A model generated the notes under the pieces. It did no database searches, was not told the origin of the DNA, and was given only the letters and a program-made list of their open reading frames with translations. From Pseudotabrizicola alkalilacus (GTDB lineage: Bacteria > Pseudomonadota > Alphaproteobacteria > Rhodobacterales > Rhodobacteraceae), in NCBI RefSeq assembly GCF_003443995.1, contig NZ_QWEY01000011.1, positions 62,001 through 126,000 of the forward strand: a DNA stretch of 64,000 bases, written 5' to 3'. A program made the position numbers and the translations under genes. Shown here piece by piece: positions 51,789 through 61,128 of the stretch; within the stretch, counting starts at the first letter, position 1, and each line of letters starts with the position of its first letter.

Positions 51789-53312
51789 ATGAATACAGTC
51801 GATAGGCGTCTTTTCATGAAGCTCGCGGCGATGACGGGCGGTGCCTTGCTCGTGCGGCCAGATTTTGCCTTTGCAGGAGAAATCGACAATCTCGCCATTG
51901 CCTGGACCACGGATACCGCCACCTGGGACCCCAATCAGCGTCTGTCACCTGATCCGCAGACAATTCTCAAGATGGTCTTCGATCAGCCGATTGACCAGAC
52001 GAGCGATCTGAAGCTTACGTCAGGCGTGTTGTCCGACTGGGCTTTGGCGGAAGACGCGATGAGCATGCGAGTCACGCTGCGCGATGACGTGACCTTTTCC
52101 GACGGCACAAAACTGACAACGGAAGACTTTCGCTATACCTTCTTTGAGCGGCTGAACAAAGGTGAGGAACTGGATCTTGCCGTAGGCTTCGGCACGGTGT
52201 CTGACATCGAGATTCTGTCGCCCACCGAAGCCGTGATGCATTTCGCCAAGCCTTTCCCGATTGTGGCGCAGTGGTTGAGCTTCAGCGCAAGCTATATCGT
52301 ATCGAAAGCCTATGCGGAAAAAGTCGGTCCCGAGGGGATGAAAACCAGCCCCATGGGCTCTGGTCCCTATGTGCTGAAGGAGTACAAGCGCGACAGCCGC
52401 ATCGTGCTGGTACGGCGCGATGATTACTGGGGCGAGCTTCCCTTGATCAAGCGGATCACCATAGAGATCATCCCAGATCCGACGGCGCGGTTGGCCGCGC
52501 TTGAATCCGGCACGGTTGATCTTGCAACCGAACTGTCGATCCGCGACATAAAACGCCTGCAGCAGGGTGATGCCTTTAACGCTGTCACCAACCCGATTGC
52601 GCGCATCATCTATGTCACGATCCGCGCCGATGGTGTTTTTGCCGACCGCAACATTCGCCTTGCTGCGCATCACGCGATTGACAAGTCTCTGCTGTCAAAA
52701 GCATTTTTTGGCGGTGATGCTGTCACGATTGATCAACCCACCATCCCCGGCATGCCAGGCTTTCTTCCTGACTTCCATTTTGACTTTGACGACGCAAAAG
52801 CCAAGGAACTACTGGCGGCTTCGGGCTTTGGCCCGGATAATCCTGTCAGCCTTGATTTCGCCACCACCAACGGTCAGTTCCCCGGTGACTATGATATTGC
52901 CCGCGCGATTGTGACCATGTGGGAAAAGGTTGGCATCAAGGCCAATCTGAAAGTGATCACCGAGTCGCAATGGTATGAGCTGAACGCCTCGGCCAAGTTG
53001 CCCCCGGCCTCGTTGTTTGTCTGGGAAAACGGCACCGGCGATCCCGAGCTTTTTGCCGGCAATATGTTTGACGCCGATCTGCCGTTTGCAACCTACCGCA
53101 CACCCGAGGTGACGGCGATGATCAAACCGCTGCTGAGCGAGCCGGACAACGACAAGCGCATCAAGGGGTATGAGGCGTTCAACAAGTTCCTCATCGAAGA
53201 AGGGGCAATGATCCCGCTGTTGCAGGCAATTCAGACGATTGGCTATCGCAAGGGCATCGAGCTGAAGCCCTGGGCCAATGGTCTGATCCGGCCTCACGCC
53301 ATTACGTCGTAA
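51789..53312 (+). CDS. Peptide/opine-type ABC transporter substrate-binding protein, Tat-exported
   Basis: SBP_bac_5 family periplasmic protein of 507 residues. The N-terminus is a twin-arginine signal (DRRLFMKLAAMTGGALL, cleavage near residue 30 at FAFAGE). The body has TWDPNQRLSPDPQTILKMVFDQP, LRDDVTFSDGTKLTTEDFRYTF and MGSGPYVLKEYKRDSRIVLVRRDDYWG, all standard for DppA/OppA relatives. It leads a four-gene operon with two permeases and a fused ATPase. The substrate may be a peptide, opine or other amino-acid derivative. Confidence 0.93.
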   Translation: MNTVDRRLFMKLAAMTGGALLVRPDFAFAGEIDNLAIAWTTDTATWDPNQRLSPDPQTILKMVFDQPIDQTSDLKLTSGVLSDWALAEDAMSMRVTLRDDVTFSDGTKLTTEDFRYTFFERLNKGEELDLAVGFGTVSDIEILSPTEAVMHFAKPFPIVAQWLSFSASYIVSKAYAEKVGPEGMKTSPMGSGPYVLKEYKRDSRIVLVRRDDYWGELPLIKRITIEIIPDPTARLAALESGTVDLATELSIRDIKRLQQGDAFNAVTNPIARIIYVTIRADGVFADRNIRLAAHHAIDKSLLSKAFFGGDAVTIDQPTIPGMPGFLPDFHFDFDDAKAKELLAASGFGPDNPVSLDFATTNGQFPGDYDIARAIVTMWEKVGIKANLKVITESQWYELNASAKLPPASLFVWENGTGDPELFAGNMFDADLPFATYRTPEVTAMIKPLLSEPDNDKRIKGYEAFNKFLIEEGAMIPLLQAIQTIGYRKGIELKPWANGLIRPHAITS

Positions 53313-53355
53313 CAAGCTGGGTCACAACAATCGCGCGCCATTGCCAGATCCGGCA

Positions 53356-53379
53356 TTGGCACGCCCCTTTCGGTGCCAA
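53356..53379 (+). terminator. Hairpin between binding-protein and permease genes
   Basis: Perfect 7-bp stem TTGGCAC/GTGCCAA with a 10-nt loop. The right arm ends on the first two A of AAGGAGG, the permease's ribosome-binding site. It may lower permease translation relative to the binding protein. Confidence 0.45.
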
Positions 53380-53391
53380 GGAGGCGCGGTT

Positions 53392-54408
53392 TTGATCATT
53401 GCTATTCTTCGCATCCTGGCCCGAAGGCTTCTGGCGATCATTCCGGTCTTTGTGGTGGTGACGATTCTGGTCTTTGGCGCGTTGAGGATTCTGCCCGTTG
53501 ATCCGGCCCAGATGTCGCTGCCACCGTCAGCCACCATCGAGCAGGTAGAAGCCAAGCGCGAGGCAATGGGGCTGAACCGGCCGATTTGGGAGCAATACAC
53601 GATTTGGGCCAAGGGGGCCGTTGCGGGTGATCTGGGCGAGTCATCGCAATACCGCATGTCAACCGCAGCCGTTGTCTTGGATCGTCTGCCTGCGACGATA
53701 GAGCTGGTGATCTGCGCGCTGGTCTTTGCCGTTGGCGTCGGGGTTGGTGGCGGTTTGTTGGTCTTCTCTGCGCGCGACACAGTCCTTGAGACGGTTGGGC
53801 TGGTTGTGATCTCTGCGGTGATGGCTTTGCCGGATTTCCTGCTGGCGCTGCTGTTCATTCTTGTGCTCGGGGTGTTGATGCCGATTTTTCCGGTCAATGG
53901 CCGGTTGGAACCGGGCATGCAGGTTCCCACGCAAACCGGGTTCCTGCTGATTGATGCCCTCTTGACCGGGGATTTCAGAGCTTTCTTCAGTGCGCTGCAT
54001 TACATTGCTCTTCCGGTCATGGCGCTGGGACTGGCGTTTTCTCCGACAATCATGCGTGTGCTGCATGCCAGTCTCGTCAACACGTATCAGCAAAGCTATA
54101 TCCTGCAGGCACGGTTACGCGGGCTGAGCGGGCGTGAAATCCTGTTTGGTCAGGCCCTGAAGAACGCGATGCTGCCCGTGGTCATTCTGGTCGGAACCCA
54201 GTTCGGTGGCCTGTTCGGCGGGACGCTGCTGGTCGAGATGATCTTTTCCTTTCCGGGGCTGGGCAATCTGATGGTCAAGGCGATGCAGACGTCGGATCTG
54301 TCGGTGATCATGGCAATCTCGTTGATTTATTGCGCCACAACGCTGCTTTTTAATTCCTTGGCTGATGCCTTGGCCTATTTGCTGAACCCAAGGCTGAGGA
54401 ACGGATGA
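53392..54408 (+). CDS. Peptide-type ABC transporter permease (DppB-like)
   Basis: Inner-membrane permease of 338 residues with six helices. ILARRLLAIIPVFVVVTILVFGALR at the start, and LRGLSGREILFGQALKNAMLPVV with the EAA loop, are typical of DppB. The start is taken as the TTG at 53392 because AAGGAGG lies 7 nt upstream; the longer frame from 53341 begins inside the intergenic hairpin region without a site. It overlaps the next permease by 4 bp. Confidence 0.9.
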   Translation: MIIAILRILARRLLAIIPVFVVVTILVFGALRILPVDPAQMSLPPSATIEQVEAKREAMGLNRPIWEQYTIWAKGAVAGDLGESSQYRMSTAAVVLDRLPATIELVICALVFAVGVGVGGGLLVFSARDTVLETVGLVVISAVMALPDFLLALLFILVLGVLMPIFPVNGRLEPGMQVPTQTGFLLIDALLTGDFRAFFSALHYIALPVMALGLAFSPTIMRVLHASLVNTYQQSYILQARLRGLSGREILFGQALKNAMLPVVILVGTQFGGLFGGTLLVEMIFSFPGLGNLMVKAMQTSDLSVIMAISLIYCATTLLFNSLADALAYLLNPRLRNG

Positions 54409-55262
54409 TGCGGAAAAAGTTTCGCCTGCCTGATCTGGGGCTTGTTATTGGCGGCAGCCTCGTGGGGCTGGTGCTGATCTGTGGAGTTTTTGCGCCCTGG
54501 ATCGCGCCGTATCACCCGAATGATCAGGAACTGCTCTATATCCTTGCGCCGCCTGTCTGGGCAGATGGGGGATCGGCGGCTCATCTTTTTGGGACAGACA
54601 GTCTGGGTCGCGACACGCTTTCGCGGATGATTTACGGCGCGCGCACAGCAATGACTGTAGCAGCAGTGGCTTCGCTGGGGGCAATGTTGCTGGGGGCGTT
54701 TTTTGCCCACCTCGCGGGGTATTTCGGTGGTTGGGTTGACTGGATCATCAGCCGCACCGTGGAGGTCTGGCTGTCTTTCCCGCCGGTGGTGCTGTCAATG
54801 TTGTTGATTACCGGGCTTGGCATTGGCATCGACAAGGTCATTCTGGCCATCGTGCTGGTGGACTGGACGCGATTTTGCCGCGTTTTGCGCAGCGAAGTGC
54901 AGGTGGCGCGGGGGCAGGATTATGTCGCCTTTGCGCGACTGATCGGGTTTTCGCATCTGCGCGTCATCATGAAAGAAATCCTTCCGGCAACGCTGCCGAT
55001 GCTGATCACCCTGTTGAGCCTGCAGATGGGAATCTCGGTCGTGGTGGAGGCGATCCTGTCTTTTGTCGCGATGGGTGTGCCATCGGATGTGCCGGCCTGG
55101 GGGCAGATGATCGCAGATGCGCGGATTGACATGTATGGGGCACCCTGGGGGCTTGCCCTGCCGATTGCGGCGATCTTTGTCACCGTTCTGAGCTTCAATC
55201 TTTTCGGGGATGGCTTGCGGCGCACATTGGACCCACGCCACGCCGCGAACAGGGGCACCTGA
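54405..55262 (+). CDS. Peptide-type ABC transporter permease (DppC-like)
   Basis: Inner-membrane permease of 285 residues. FGTDSLGRDTLSRMIYGARTAMTVA is the DppC N-terminal signature, and FARLIGFSHLRVIMKEILPATLPMLI is the EAA loop for ATPase contact. MGVPSDVPAWGQMIADAR near residue 225 is conserved in the family. It pairs with the DppB-like permease and is followed by the ATPase gene without a gap. Confidence 0.93.
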   Translation: MMRKKFRLPDLGLVIGGSLVGLVLICGVFAPWIAPYHPNDQELLYILAPPVWADGGSAAHLFGTDSLGRDTLSRMIYGARTAMTVAAVASLGAMLLGAFFAHLAGYFGGWVDWIISRTVEVWLSFPPVVLSMLLITGLGIGIDKVILAIVLVDWTRFCRVLRSEVQVARGQDYVAFARLIGFSHLRVIMKEILPATLPMLITLLSLQMGISVVVEAILSFVAMGVPSDVPAWGQMIADARIDMYGAPWGLALPIAAIFVTVLSFNLFGDGLRRTLDPRHAANRGT

Positions 55263-55265
55263 GTG

Positions 55266-57077
55266 ATGAACGATCAGACCATACTTCACATTAAGAACCT
55301 CGAAATTTCGCTGAAGACCGGACATAAGATTCTGAACGGCGTCGATCTGGCGATCCGGCCCGGTCGGGTTCTTGGAGTGATTGGCGAATCCGGGGCTGGC
55401 AAGTCCATGCTTGGCAGCGCCATCGCTGCCACGCTGCCACGCGGGCTGGCCATTTCGCGCGGCTCGATCGACTTTGATGGACTGACTCTGACCGATATGA
55501 ACGCCAAAACGCGCCGTGATCTGTTGGGTCGCGATATCGGCTTTATCCCGCAAGAACCGATGAGCGCGCTGAATCCCAGCCTCACCATCGGTCATCAGAT
55601 CTGTCATCACCTGGCCAGAATTGGTCTTCGGACCGCGCAATCACGCGAAGATCGCGCGGTGGAGCTTTTCAGCGAGGTCGGGTTGGATCGGCCGCGCGAT
55701 TTGTTGAAAAGCTATCCGCACCAGCTCTCTGGCGGAATGTTGCAGCGGGTACTGATTGCGATGGCCTTTGCCTCTCATCCGCGGCTTGTGATTGCCGATG
55801 AGCCGACCACGGCATTGGATGTCACGATCCAGCAAAAGGTAGTCGAACTGATTGCCCGCATGCGCGAGACGCATAATACTTCGGTGCTGTTCATCACTCA
55901 TGATCTGCAACTTGCCGCCGAAGTCTGCGACGATGTTGCGGTTCTTTACGCAGGGCGGATTGTTGAGACGGGTGCTGCGCGACGCATTATCGAAGCGCCA
56001 ATGCATCCCTATTCCAGATGCCTTAATCTGGCGACGCCAAATCTTTCGGGGCCAAAGGCTCGGTTGATGATCCTCCCCGGCACGATGCCAAGTCCTTTGG
56101 AGCGCACGGTGATGACGGGGTGCGAATTTGCGCCACGTTGTCCGTTGGCAGAAACCCGGTGCCACAGCTCGCGTCCTGCGCTGGAGGAAATCGTGGCCGG
56201 GCATCACAGTGCCTGTCACTGGCCCGAACGCAGCGGGATGATCGCACCCCCCGCAACCTCGGCAGAGCAGGTGGTGCCGACTTTGGGCAGCGCTATGATC
56301 CTCCAGGCAAAGGGGTTGGGCAAGGCCTATCGCCAGCACGACTGGCTTGGCCGGGTGCGGCGGGTCGAGGCGCTGCGCGAGCTCAATTTCGAGGTTCGGG
56401 AGGGCGAATTTGTCGGCATTGTCGGCGAGAGCGGCTCAGGCAAGAGCAGCCTGACCAAGATGATCGTCGGTCTGGAGGATGTGACCTCGGGCACGCTTGA
56501 GGTGGTGGGGATGGACCGGGCTACCACGCCGCGGGAGAGGTTTTTTGACAAGGTGCAGTTGGTCTTTCAAGACCCGCAATCGGCACTGAACCCGCGCCGG
56601 ACAATTGGAAGTCTTGTCACTCAGGCTCTGGAAGCGCGGGACAGCCAGCCTTCGGCTGCGGAACGCAAGGATATGGTTGCTGCGTTGCTGGCCAAGGTTA
56701 TGCTGCCGCCGGATGTCGCCGGGCGTTTTTCCGACCAGTTGTCGGGCGGCCAGAAACAGCGGGTAAACATTGCGCGGGCCTTGTGTTCAAACCCGCGCCT
56801 GCTGATCGCGGATGAGATCGTCTCGGGGCTTGATGTTTCGGTGCAGGCGCAGATCCTCGAACTGCTGCGCGAACTCCGCAATGAGGTCGGGTTTTCGCTG
56901 CTGCTGATCTCGCACGATCTGGCGGTGGTGCGCCATGTCTGTGACCGGACACTGGTTATGTGCAAAGGCGAGATTGTTGAACAGGGGCCTGTCGAAGAGG
57001 TCTTTGCCAATCCACAGCATCCCTACACCCGGCAGCTTGTCGCTGCGGCGCTTGGCCCGGTCGTTGTAGGGCGCTGA
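55266..57077 (+). CDS. Fused dual-ATPase subunit of the peptide-type ABC transporter (DppD-DppF)
   Basis: Protein of 603 residues with two complete ATPase domains in one chain. The first has Walker A GESGAGKSM, signature LSGGMLQRV and VIADEPTTALD; the second has GESGSGKSS, LSGGQKQRVNIARAL and LIADEIVSGLD. A Cys-rich oligopeptide C-terminal segment (CEFAPRCPLAETRC) lies between them. The second Walker B reads ADEIVSGLD where most family members have ADEPVSALD. ATG 55266 is preferred over the GTG at 55263. It closes the operon. Confidence 0.93.
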   Translation: MNDQTILHIKNLEISLKTGHKILNGVDLAIRPGRVLGVIGESGAGKSMLGSAIAATLPRGLAISRGSIDFDGLTLTDMNAKTRRDLLGRDIGFIPQEPMSALNPSLTIGHQICHHLARIGLRTAQSREDRAVELFSEVGLDRPRDLLKSYPHQLSGGMLQRVLIAMAFASHPRLVIADEPTTALDVTIQQKVVELIARMRETHNTSVLFITHDLQLAAEVCDDVAVLYAGRIVETGAARRIIEAPMHPYSRCLNLATPNLSGPKARLMILPGTMPSPLERTVMTGCEFAPRCPLAETRCHSSRPALEEIVAGHHSACHWPERSGMIAPPATSAEQVVPTLGSAMILQAKGLGKAYRQHDWLGRVRRVEALRELNFEVREGEFVGIVGESGSGKSSLTKMIVGLEDVTSGTLEVVGMDRATTPRERFFDKVQLVFQDPQSALNPRRTIGSLVTQALEARDSQPSAAERKDMVAALLAKVMLPPDVAGRFSDQLSGGQKQRVNIARALCSNPRLLIADEIVSGLDVSVQAQILELLRELRNEVGFSLLLISHDLAVVRHVCDRTLVMCKGEIVEQGPVEEVFANPQHPYTRQLVAAALGPVVVGR

Positions 57078-57459
57078 CCTGCTTCCTTCCGTGGGGATAG
57101 TCTTTAGCATCTGATAGAAAAGATAAAATCATGACTTCCGAGTGCGGAGCTGTCGTCACTTATATGCGTTGACATTATCTTACATATAAAATAAATTGCT
57201 TTGAGCTTAAACTTCTTTTCGCACGTCAATGTCGTGAGGTTGGCCAGATGCAATGAGAAACATGATTGATCTGCGTCCAGTCGCACGGTAGGGCGGCAAT
57301 GCCTTCGGTCTGAATTGATACCAGACCGCGTACCCGGTCCAAAATGATCCCAAGCGCAATTGGGGCAATCAGGACGACACTTTCAATCATACCAGGCCAG
57401 AAATGGGGCGCGTAAGCCCCATGAAGTGCCTTGCGAACTTCCAACACAGGGGAGCTAAC
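57078..57459. other. 382-bp intergenic region upstream of the second TRAP operon
   Basis: Separates the ABC operon from the TRAP operon. It contains an AT-rich promoter-like patch at 57160-57197 and short repeats GGTCTG/CAGACC near 57306-57326. A 54-codon hydrophobic frame on the minus strand (57226-57390) has no good start or homology and is not called. Confidence 0.6.
57160..57197 (+). promoter_or_regulatory. Promoter-like element with flanking dyad, TRAP operon
   Basis: TTGACA at 57169-57174 and TAAATT at 57192-57197 with 17-bp spacing form a plausible sigma-70 promoter. The -35 box lies inside the spacer of a perfect inverted repeat TTATATG (57160-57166)/CATATAA (57183-57189), a good place for a repressor. 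Start of transcription is inferred only. Confidence 0.5.
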
Positions 57460-58449
57460 ATGAACTTTATGAGATCTATTCTGATTGGTGCCGCCACGCT
57501 TGCCGCGCCGATACTGACGGTCACCGCTGCCTATGCGGACGTGGCCGTGCTGCGCAGCGTGAGCTGCTTTCCGATCGGCAGTCCGCCCAGTGTTCCCTTT
57601 GAGGAAATGGTGGCGGAAATCAACAAACGAGGCGAAGGGGTTGTGCGCCTTGATTTGCTGGGTGGCGCGCCTGCCATTGGCAGCCCGTTCCAGGTCGCCG
57701 AGCGGCTTGCGCTGGGGGCCTACGACATCGCCGGTTGCCCCGAAGCCTTTTTCGGCAACCTGATCCCCGAGGCTCCGGCCTTGCGGTTGAACGAATACAC
57801 CTTTGCAGAGTTGAGGGAAAACGGTGCACTTGATTACTTTCAAGAACTGATGAAAGCCAAGGGGGCGCTGTTTCTGGGCCGCCACCAGGACGATGGTGCC
57901 TTTCATGTCTATCTGGCCGATCCGATTGACAAACCGGATCTGAGCGGACTGAACCTACGGATTTCGCCGGTCTATACCGCGTTTTTCAAGGCAATGGGGG
58001 CCACTGTGCAACGGGCAAGCATGCCCGAGGTCTACACCCTTATGGAGAACAAGACGGTGGACGGCTATGGCTTTTCGCTGCGCGGGATTTCACCAGACTG
58101 GTACAAGGTGACCAAGTACCGTGTAGATCCGGGCTTTTACCATGGTGCCATTCATACCATCGCCAACCTGGCCCGCTGGGAAACGCTGAGCCCCGAGGCG
58201 CAAGAGATCGTCAGCTCGGTGATCCTTGAGTTCGAGGTGCGTATCGAGCCAAGCAGCGACTATGCGAAAGATCTGGATGCAAAAATGCGCGCCACTCAGG
58301 CCGAGAACGGCATCCAGACCATAACTTTTGAAGGTGCGGATGCCGAAAAATGGCTGAGCATGGCGAAGGACGCGGCATGGTCGGAATTCCTTGCCGAAAA
58401 CCCGGTAACCGGGCCAAAGCTCAAAGACCTTTTTACCAAGAGCAACTGA
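57460..58449 (+). CDS. dctP: TRAP transporter periplasmic substrate-binding protein (second system)
   Basis: DctP-family protein of 329 residues with a signal peptide ending TVTAAYADVA (cleavage near residue 25). GLNLRISPVYTAFFKAMGATVQRASMPEVYTLMENKTVDGYGF is the family core with the substrate-binding Arg. The start at 57460 follows GGGGAG; the longer frame to 57403 has no export signal at its start. It is first in a three-gene TRAP operon. The ligand is unknown; convergent iorAB genes hint at an aryl or branched 2-oxoacid but this is weak. Confidence 0.92.
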   Translation: MNFMRSILIGAATLAAPILTVTAAYADVAVLRSVSCFPIGSPPSVPFEEMVAEINKRGEGVVRLDLLGGAPAIGSPFQVAERLALGAYDIAGCPEAFFGNLIPEAPALRLNEYTFAELRENGALDYFQELMKAKGALFLGRHQDDGAFHVYLADPIDKPDLSGLNLRISPVYTAFFKAMGATVQRASMPEVYTLMENKTVDGYGFSLRGISPDWYKVTKYRVDPGFYHGAIHTIANLARWETLSPEAQEIVSSVILEFEVRIEPSSDYAKDLDAKMRATQAENGIQTITFEGADAEKWLSMAKDAAWSEFLAENPVTGPKLKDLFTKSN

Positions 58450-58527
58450 TCGCATTGCAACTTGATCAAAGGCGATTGGCCGCTTGTGGCCGGTCGTCGG
58501 TGTGCCGAGCTGAATTCCGGGGGAGCC

Positions 58528-59049
58528 ATGGCCGATCTGCTCAAGACCTTTGAAGTATTCTTTGTAAAACTAAACACAGCCATTGCGGCCTGTGTCGCGC
58601 TTTCGATTGGTATGTTTACCCTGCTTGTGCCCCTCGATTTCGTTCTGCGCAAATTGCGGATGGGCGGTCTGGAATGGCTGAATGAGGGGGCGGAATATTT
58701 CCTGTTCTTTGGTGTTTTCCTTTCTGCGACATGGGTGCTGCAACAGGGCGCGCATGTGCGGGTCGATATCATCATATCTAATCTTCCCGCGCGGGCGGCG
58801 GCCTGGCTGGAAAGAGTCATGGATCTGATGGGCGCTGCTCTTTGCGGGATCATGGCCTACCTTGGCACCAGAAGCACGGTTTCTGCCTATATCCTGGGCA
58901 CTTTGCCGGACAAGGATCTGCGCTTGCCGAACTGGGTCGTGCTGACGGTTTTCGCGGTTTCTTTCGTCCTGCTGACCATTGAGTTTCTTCTGCGATATTT
59001 CCGTGCCGGCCGGCATGGGTATGTCGCCGAAGCCAGTGCGGGGTTCTGA
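58528..59049 (+). CDS. dctQ: TRAP transporter small permease subunit (second system)
   Basis: DctQ-family protein of 173 residues with four helices. LVPLDFVLRKLRMGGLEWLNEGAEYFLFFGVFLSATWVLQ includes the conserved R...WxxE pattern and GAHVRVDII follows. The start at 58528 is preceded by GGGGGAG; the frame extends upstream to 58462 without a site. Confidence 0.9.
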   Translation: MADLLKTFEVFFVKLNTAIAACVALSIGMFTLLVPLDFVLRKLRMGGLEWLNEGAEYFLFFGVFLSATWVLQQGAHVRVDIIISNLPARAAAWLERVMDLMGAALCGIMAYLGTRSTVSAYILGTLPDKDLRLPNWVVLTVFAVSFVLLTIEFLLRYFRAGRHGYVAEASAGF

Positions 59050-59052
59050 TCA

Positions 59053-60528
59053 ATGGAATGGTATTTCGCGCTGACACTGATGCTGGGAACGGTCTGTTTT
59101 TTCCTGTTTCTGGGACTGCCTGTCGCCTTTGCCTTTATGGCAGCCAACCTCTTTGGAACCGCAATGTTCATCGGGGCCTGGTATTCGGTCGGGGACTGGA
59201 CGATCATGCGTCTGTCACTGGAAAGCATGCCGATGGAGTTCCACGAAGCTGTGGGATATCAGCTGACGACCATCGCACTCTTTTTGCTGATGGGGGAAAT
59301 TCTCTTGCAGACGGGGGTTGCCTTCAAGGCCATTGGCGCCATCGAACAGATGATCTTGCGGGTGCCGGGGCGCCTTTCGGTCGTGGCGATTGTGGGGGGC
59401 ACGGTATTTTCTTCGCTGTCAGGCTCGACCGTCGCCAATACAGCGATCCTGGGAAAAGTGCTGCTGCCTGACATGATCAACCGGGGCTACAAACCCGCCA
59501 TTGCCATGGGGCCGATCATGGCGGTTGGTGGCATTGCGATGCTGATCCCGCCCTCCTCTTTGGCGGTGCTGTTGGCCAGTCTGGCGCAGCAATCCGTGGC
59601 AAAGCTGCTGGTCGCGGGGATTGTGCCAGGGCTGCTGATGGCACTGCTGTTCTTTGCGTATGTGGTTATACGCTGCATCATCAACCCGGATCTGGCGCCG
59701 GCCTATGATCCGGATACAGCGCAACTGGACAAGCCGATAACGCTTGCCTGGCATCGCAACGGCAGGGCGGCCTGGGTGCGCAGCTATGACGGGCCATACA
59801 AGTCAGTCCTGAACAGGGTGCTCCCATTCTTTGTTTATGTCACCCCTTTGATGTCGATTTTCGTGGTTGTTGTCGGCAGCATTTTCTTCAAGTTTGCTTC
59901 GCCTACCGAGGCTGCTGCGATGGGGTGTCTTGCAGCACTTGGATCGTGCTATTTCTTCCGGCTTTTCAACAAGCGGATCACAATCTCTGGGATTGAGGGG
60001 GTCGATTTTACTTGGCATGCGATTGCAGAAGCGTTGATGGGAACAGTCAAGATCAACACAATGATCATCTTCATCATCGCGGGATCGCTGGTTTTTACTC
60101 AGGCTCTTGCAGTGTCGGGGGCAACCACGGGTTTGCTGGAGGCCATGGTCTCGATGCAGATGAGCAAACTGGTTGTGGTCCTCATGATGATGGGCATCCT
60201 GCTTTTTCTGGGTGCCTTTATGGATCAGGTCAGCATGTTGCTTTTAACTCTGCCGTTCTTTCTGCTTGGGTCACATTCCTTGCAGGCAATTTATGACATC
60301 GATGCGATCTGGCTGATGGTCCTGATCCTGATTGCGATGGAGATCGGGTTGCTGACGCCGCCCTTTGGCCTGCTGCTCTATGTCATGAAGGGCGTTGCTC
60401 CCGAAGGGATCAGCATTGGTCAGATCATCGGTTCTGCGATGCCGTTCATTCTGATCGAGGTGCTGGTGCTGGTGCTGCTGATCCTGATACCCGGACTGGC
60501 CACTTGGCTGCCAGGTTTGTTGCAATGA
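59053..60528 (+). CDS. dctM: TRAP transporter large permease subunit (second system)
   Basis: DctM-family membrane protein of 491 residues, longer than the first DctM (426) because of a polar insert near residues 215-250. FLFLGLPVAFAFMAANL, GKVLLPDMINRGYKPAIAMGPIMAVGGIAMLIPPSSLAVLLA and MLLLTLPFFLL are family blocks. It begins 3 bp after dctQ and ends the operon. Confidence 0.93.
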   Translation: MEWYFALTLMLGTVCFFLFLGLPVAFAFMAANLFGTAMFIGAWYSVGDWTIMRLSLESMPMEFHEAVGYQLTTIALFLLMGEILLQTGVAFKAIGAIEQMILRVPGRLSVVAIVGGTVFSSLSGSTVANTAILGKVLLPDMINRGYKPAIAMGPIMAVGGIAMLIPPSSLAVLLASLAQQSVAKLLVAGIVPGLLMALLFFAYVVIRCIINPDLAPAYDPDTAQLDKPITLAWHRNGRAAWVRSYDGPYKSVLNRVLPFFVYVTPLMSIFVVVVGSIFFKFASPTEAAAMGCLAALGSCYFFRLFNKRITISGIEGVDFTWHAIAEALMGTVKINTMIIFIIAGSLVFTQALAVSGATTGLLEAMVSMQMSKLVVVLMMMGILLFLGAFMDQVSMLLLTLPFFLLGSHSLQAIYDIDAIWLMVLILIAMEIGLLTPPFGLLLYVMKGVAPEGISIGQIIGSAMPFILIEVLVLVLLILIPGLATWLPGLLQ

Positions 60529-60564
60529 TGGCAACGCCGGGCACGCCGTGTCCGGCACAAACAT

Positions 60565-60589
60565 CCCCCGCCGCCCTTGGCGGTGGGGG
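60565..60589. terminator. GC-rich hairpin between convergent operons
   Basis: 11-bp stem CCCCCGCCGCC/GGCGGTGGGGG (one G-U pair in the plus-strand RNA) with a 3-nt loop, 37 bp after dctM and before the convergent MarR gene. Likely terminator. Confidence 0.65.
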
Positions 60590-60636
60590 GGCTGAGGCAC
60601 CTTTCGCATGGGCCGTCGGGTGGCCCGCAGCAGGTG

Positions 60637-61128
60637 CTATATCTTGTTGACGCAGATGTTTGCGGTCATCTTTTGCAGAACCCGAATGCAGGTTTCCAGC
60701 TCTTCTTCATCAATATCTTTGATCAGCTTTTCGTAAAGGTCGTTCACAACCGGCCCGATCTCGTTGAGCTTGGCAGTGCCCAGCTCGGTCAGACCAACGG
60801 TACGGACGCGCTGATCACTGTCGCTGATTTCGCGGCTGACCAGACCAGTGGTGACAAGGCTCTCTGTTGTCCGGCTGGTGGTCGACTGCTCCGTGACCGA
60901 CAGGACGGCAAGTTCGTTGATGGTCAGTTCTTTATGCGCCGATAACGAGGCCAGAATCCGCATCATGGTGCTGTTCCAGCCCAGTTCAGCCAAGGCCACA
61001 TTCTGATCGGCGGCCCAGCGATGTGCCAGTCGCGTGATCAGATGCGGCACATAGCGGCGCAGGCTTTCACGTGTCCTGAAGGGAAACTTGCTGTGCCGCC
61101 GGGGCTTTGGTGTGTCGGACTTTATCAT
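60637..61128 (-). CDS. MarR-family transcriptional regulator
   Basis: Regulator of 163 residues. The winged helix reads LTINELAVLSVTEQSTTSRTTESLVTTGLVSRE with a wing DSDQRVRTVGLTELG. N- and C-terminal helices provide the dimer. It overlaps the upstream marR paralogue by 4 bp and is last in the iorAB operon. The two MarR proteins are only distantly similar. Confidence 0.9.
   Translation of the reverse strand: MIKSDTPKPRRHSKFPFRTRESLRRYVPHLITRLAHRWAADQNVALAELGWNSTMMRILASLSAHKELTINELAVLSVTEQSTTSRTTESLVTTGLVSREISDSDQRVRTVGLTELGTAKLNEIGPVVNDLYEKLIKDIDEEELETCIRVLQKMTANICVNKI

Noticed and set aside
51538-51792. 84-codon plus-strand frame before the ABC operon
   Set aside because: Runs into the binding-protein start, has no recognisable motif and resembles random frame in leader DNA.
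57226-57390. 54-codon hydrophobic minus-strand frame
   Set aside because: No good start site and no family resemblance; part of a longer antisense frame over dctP.
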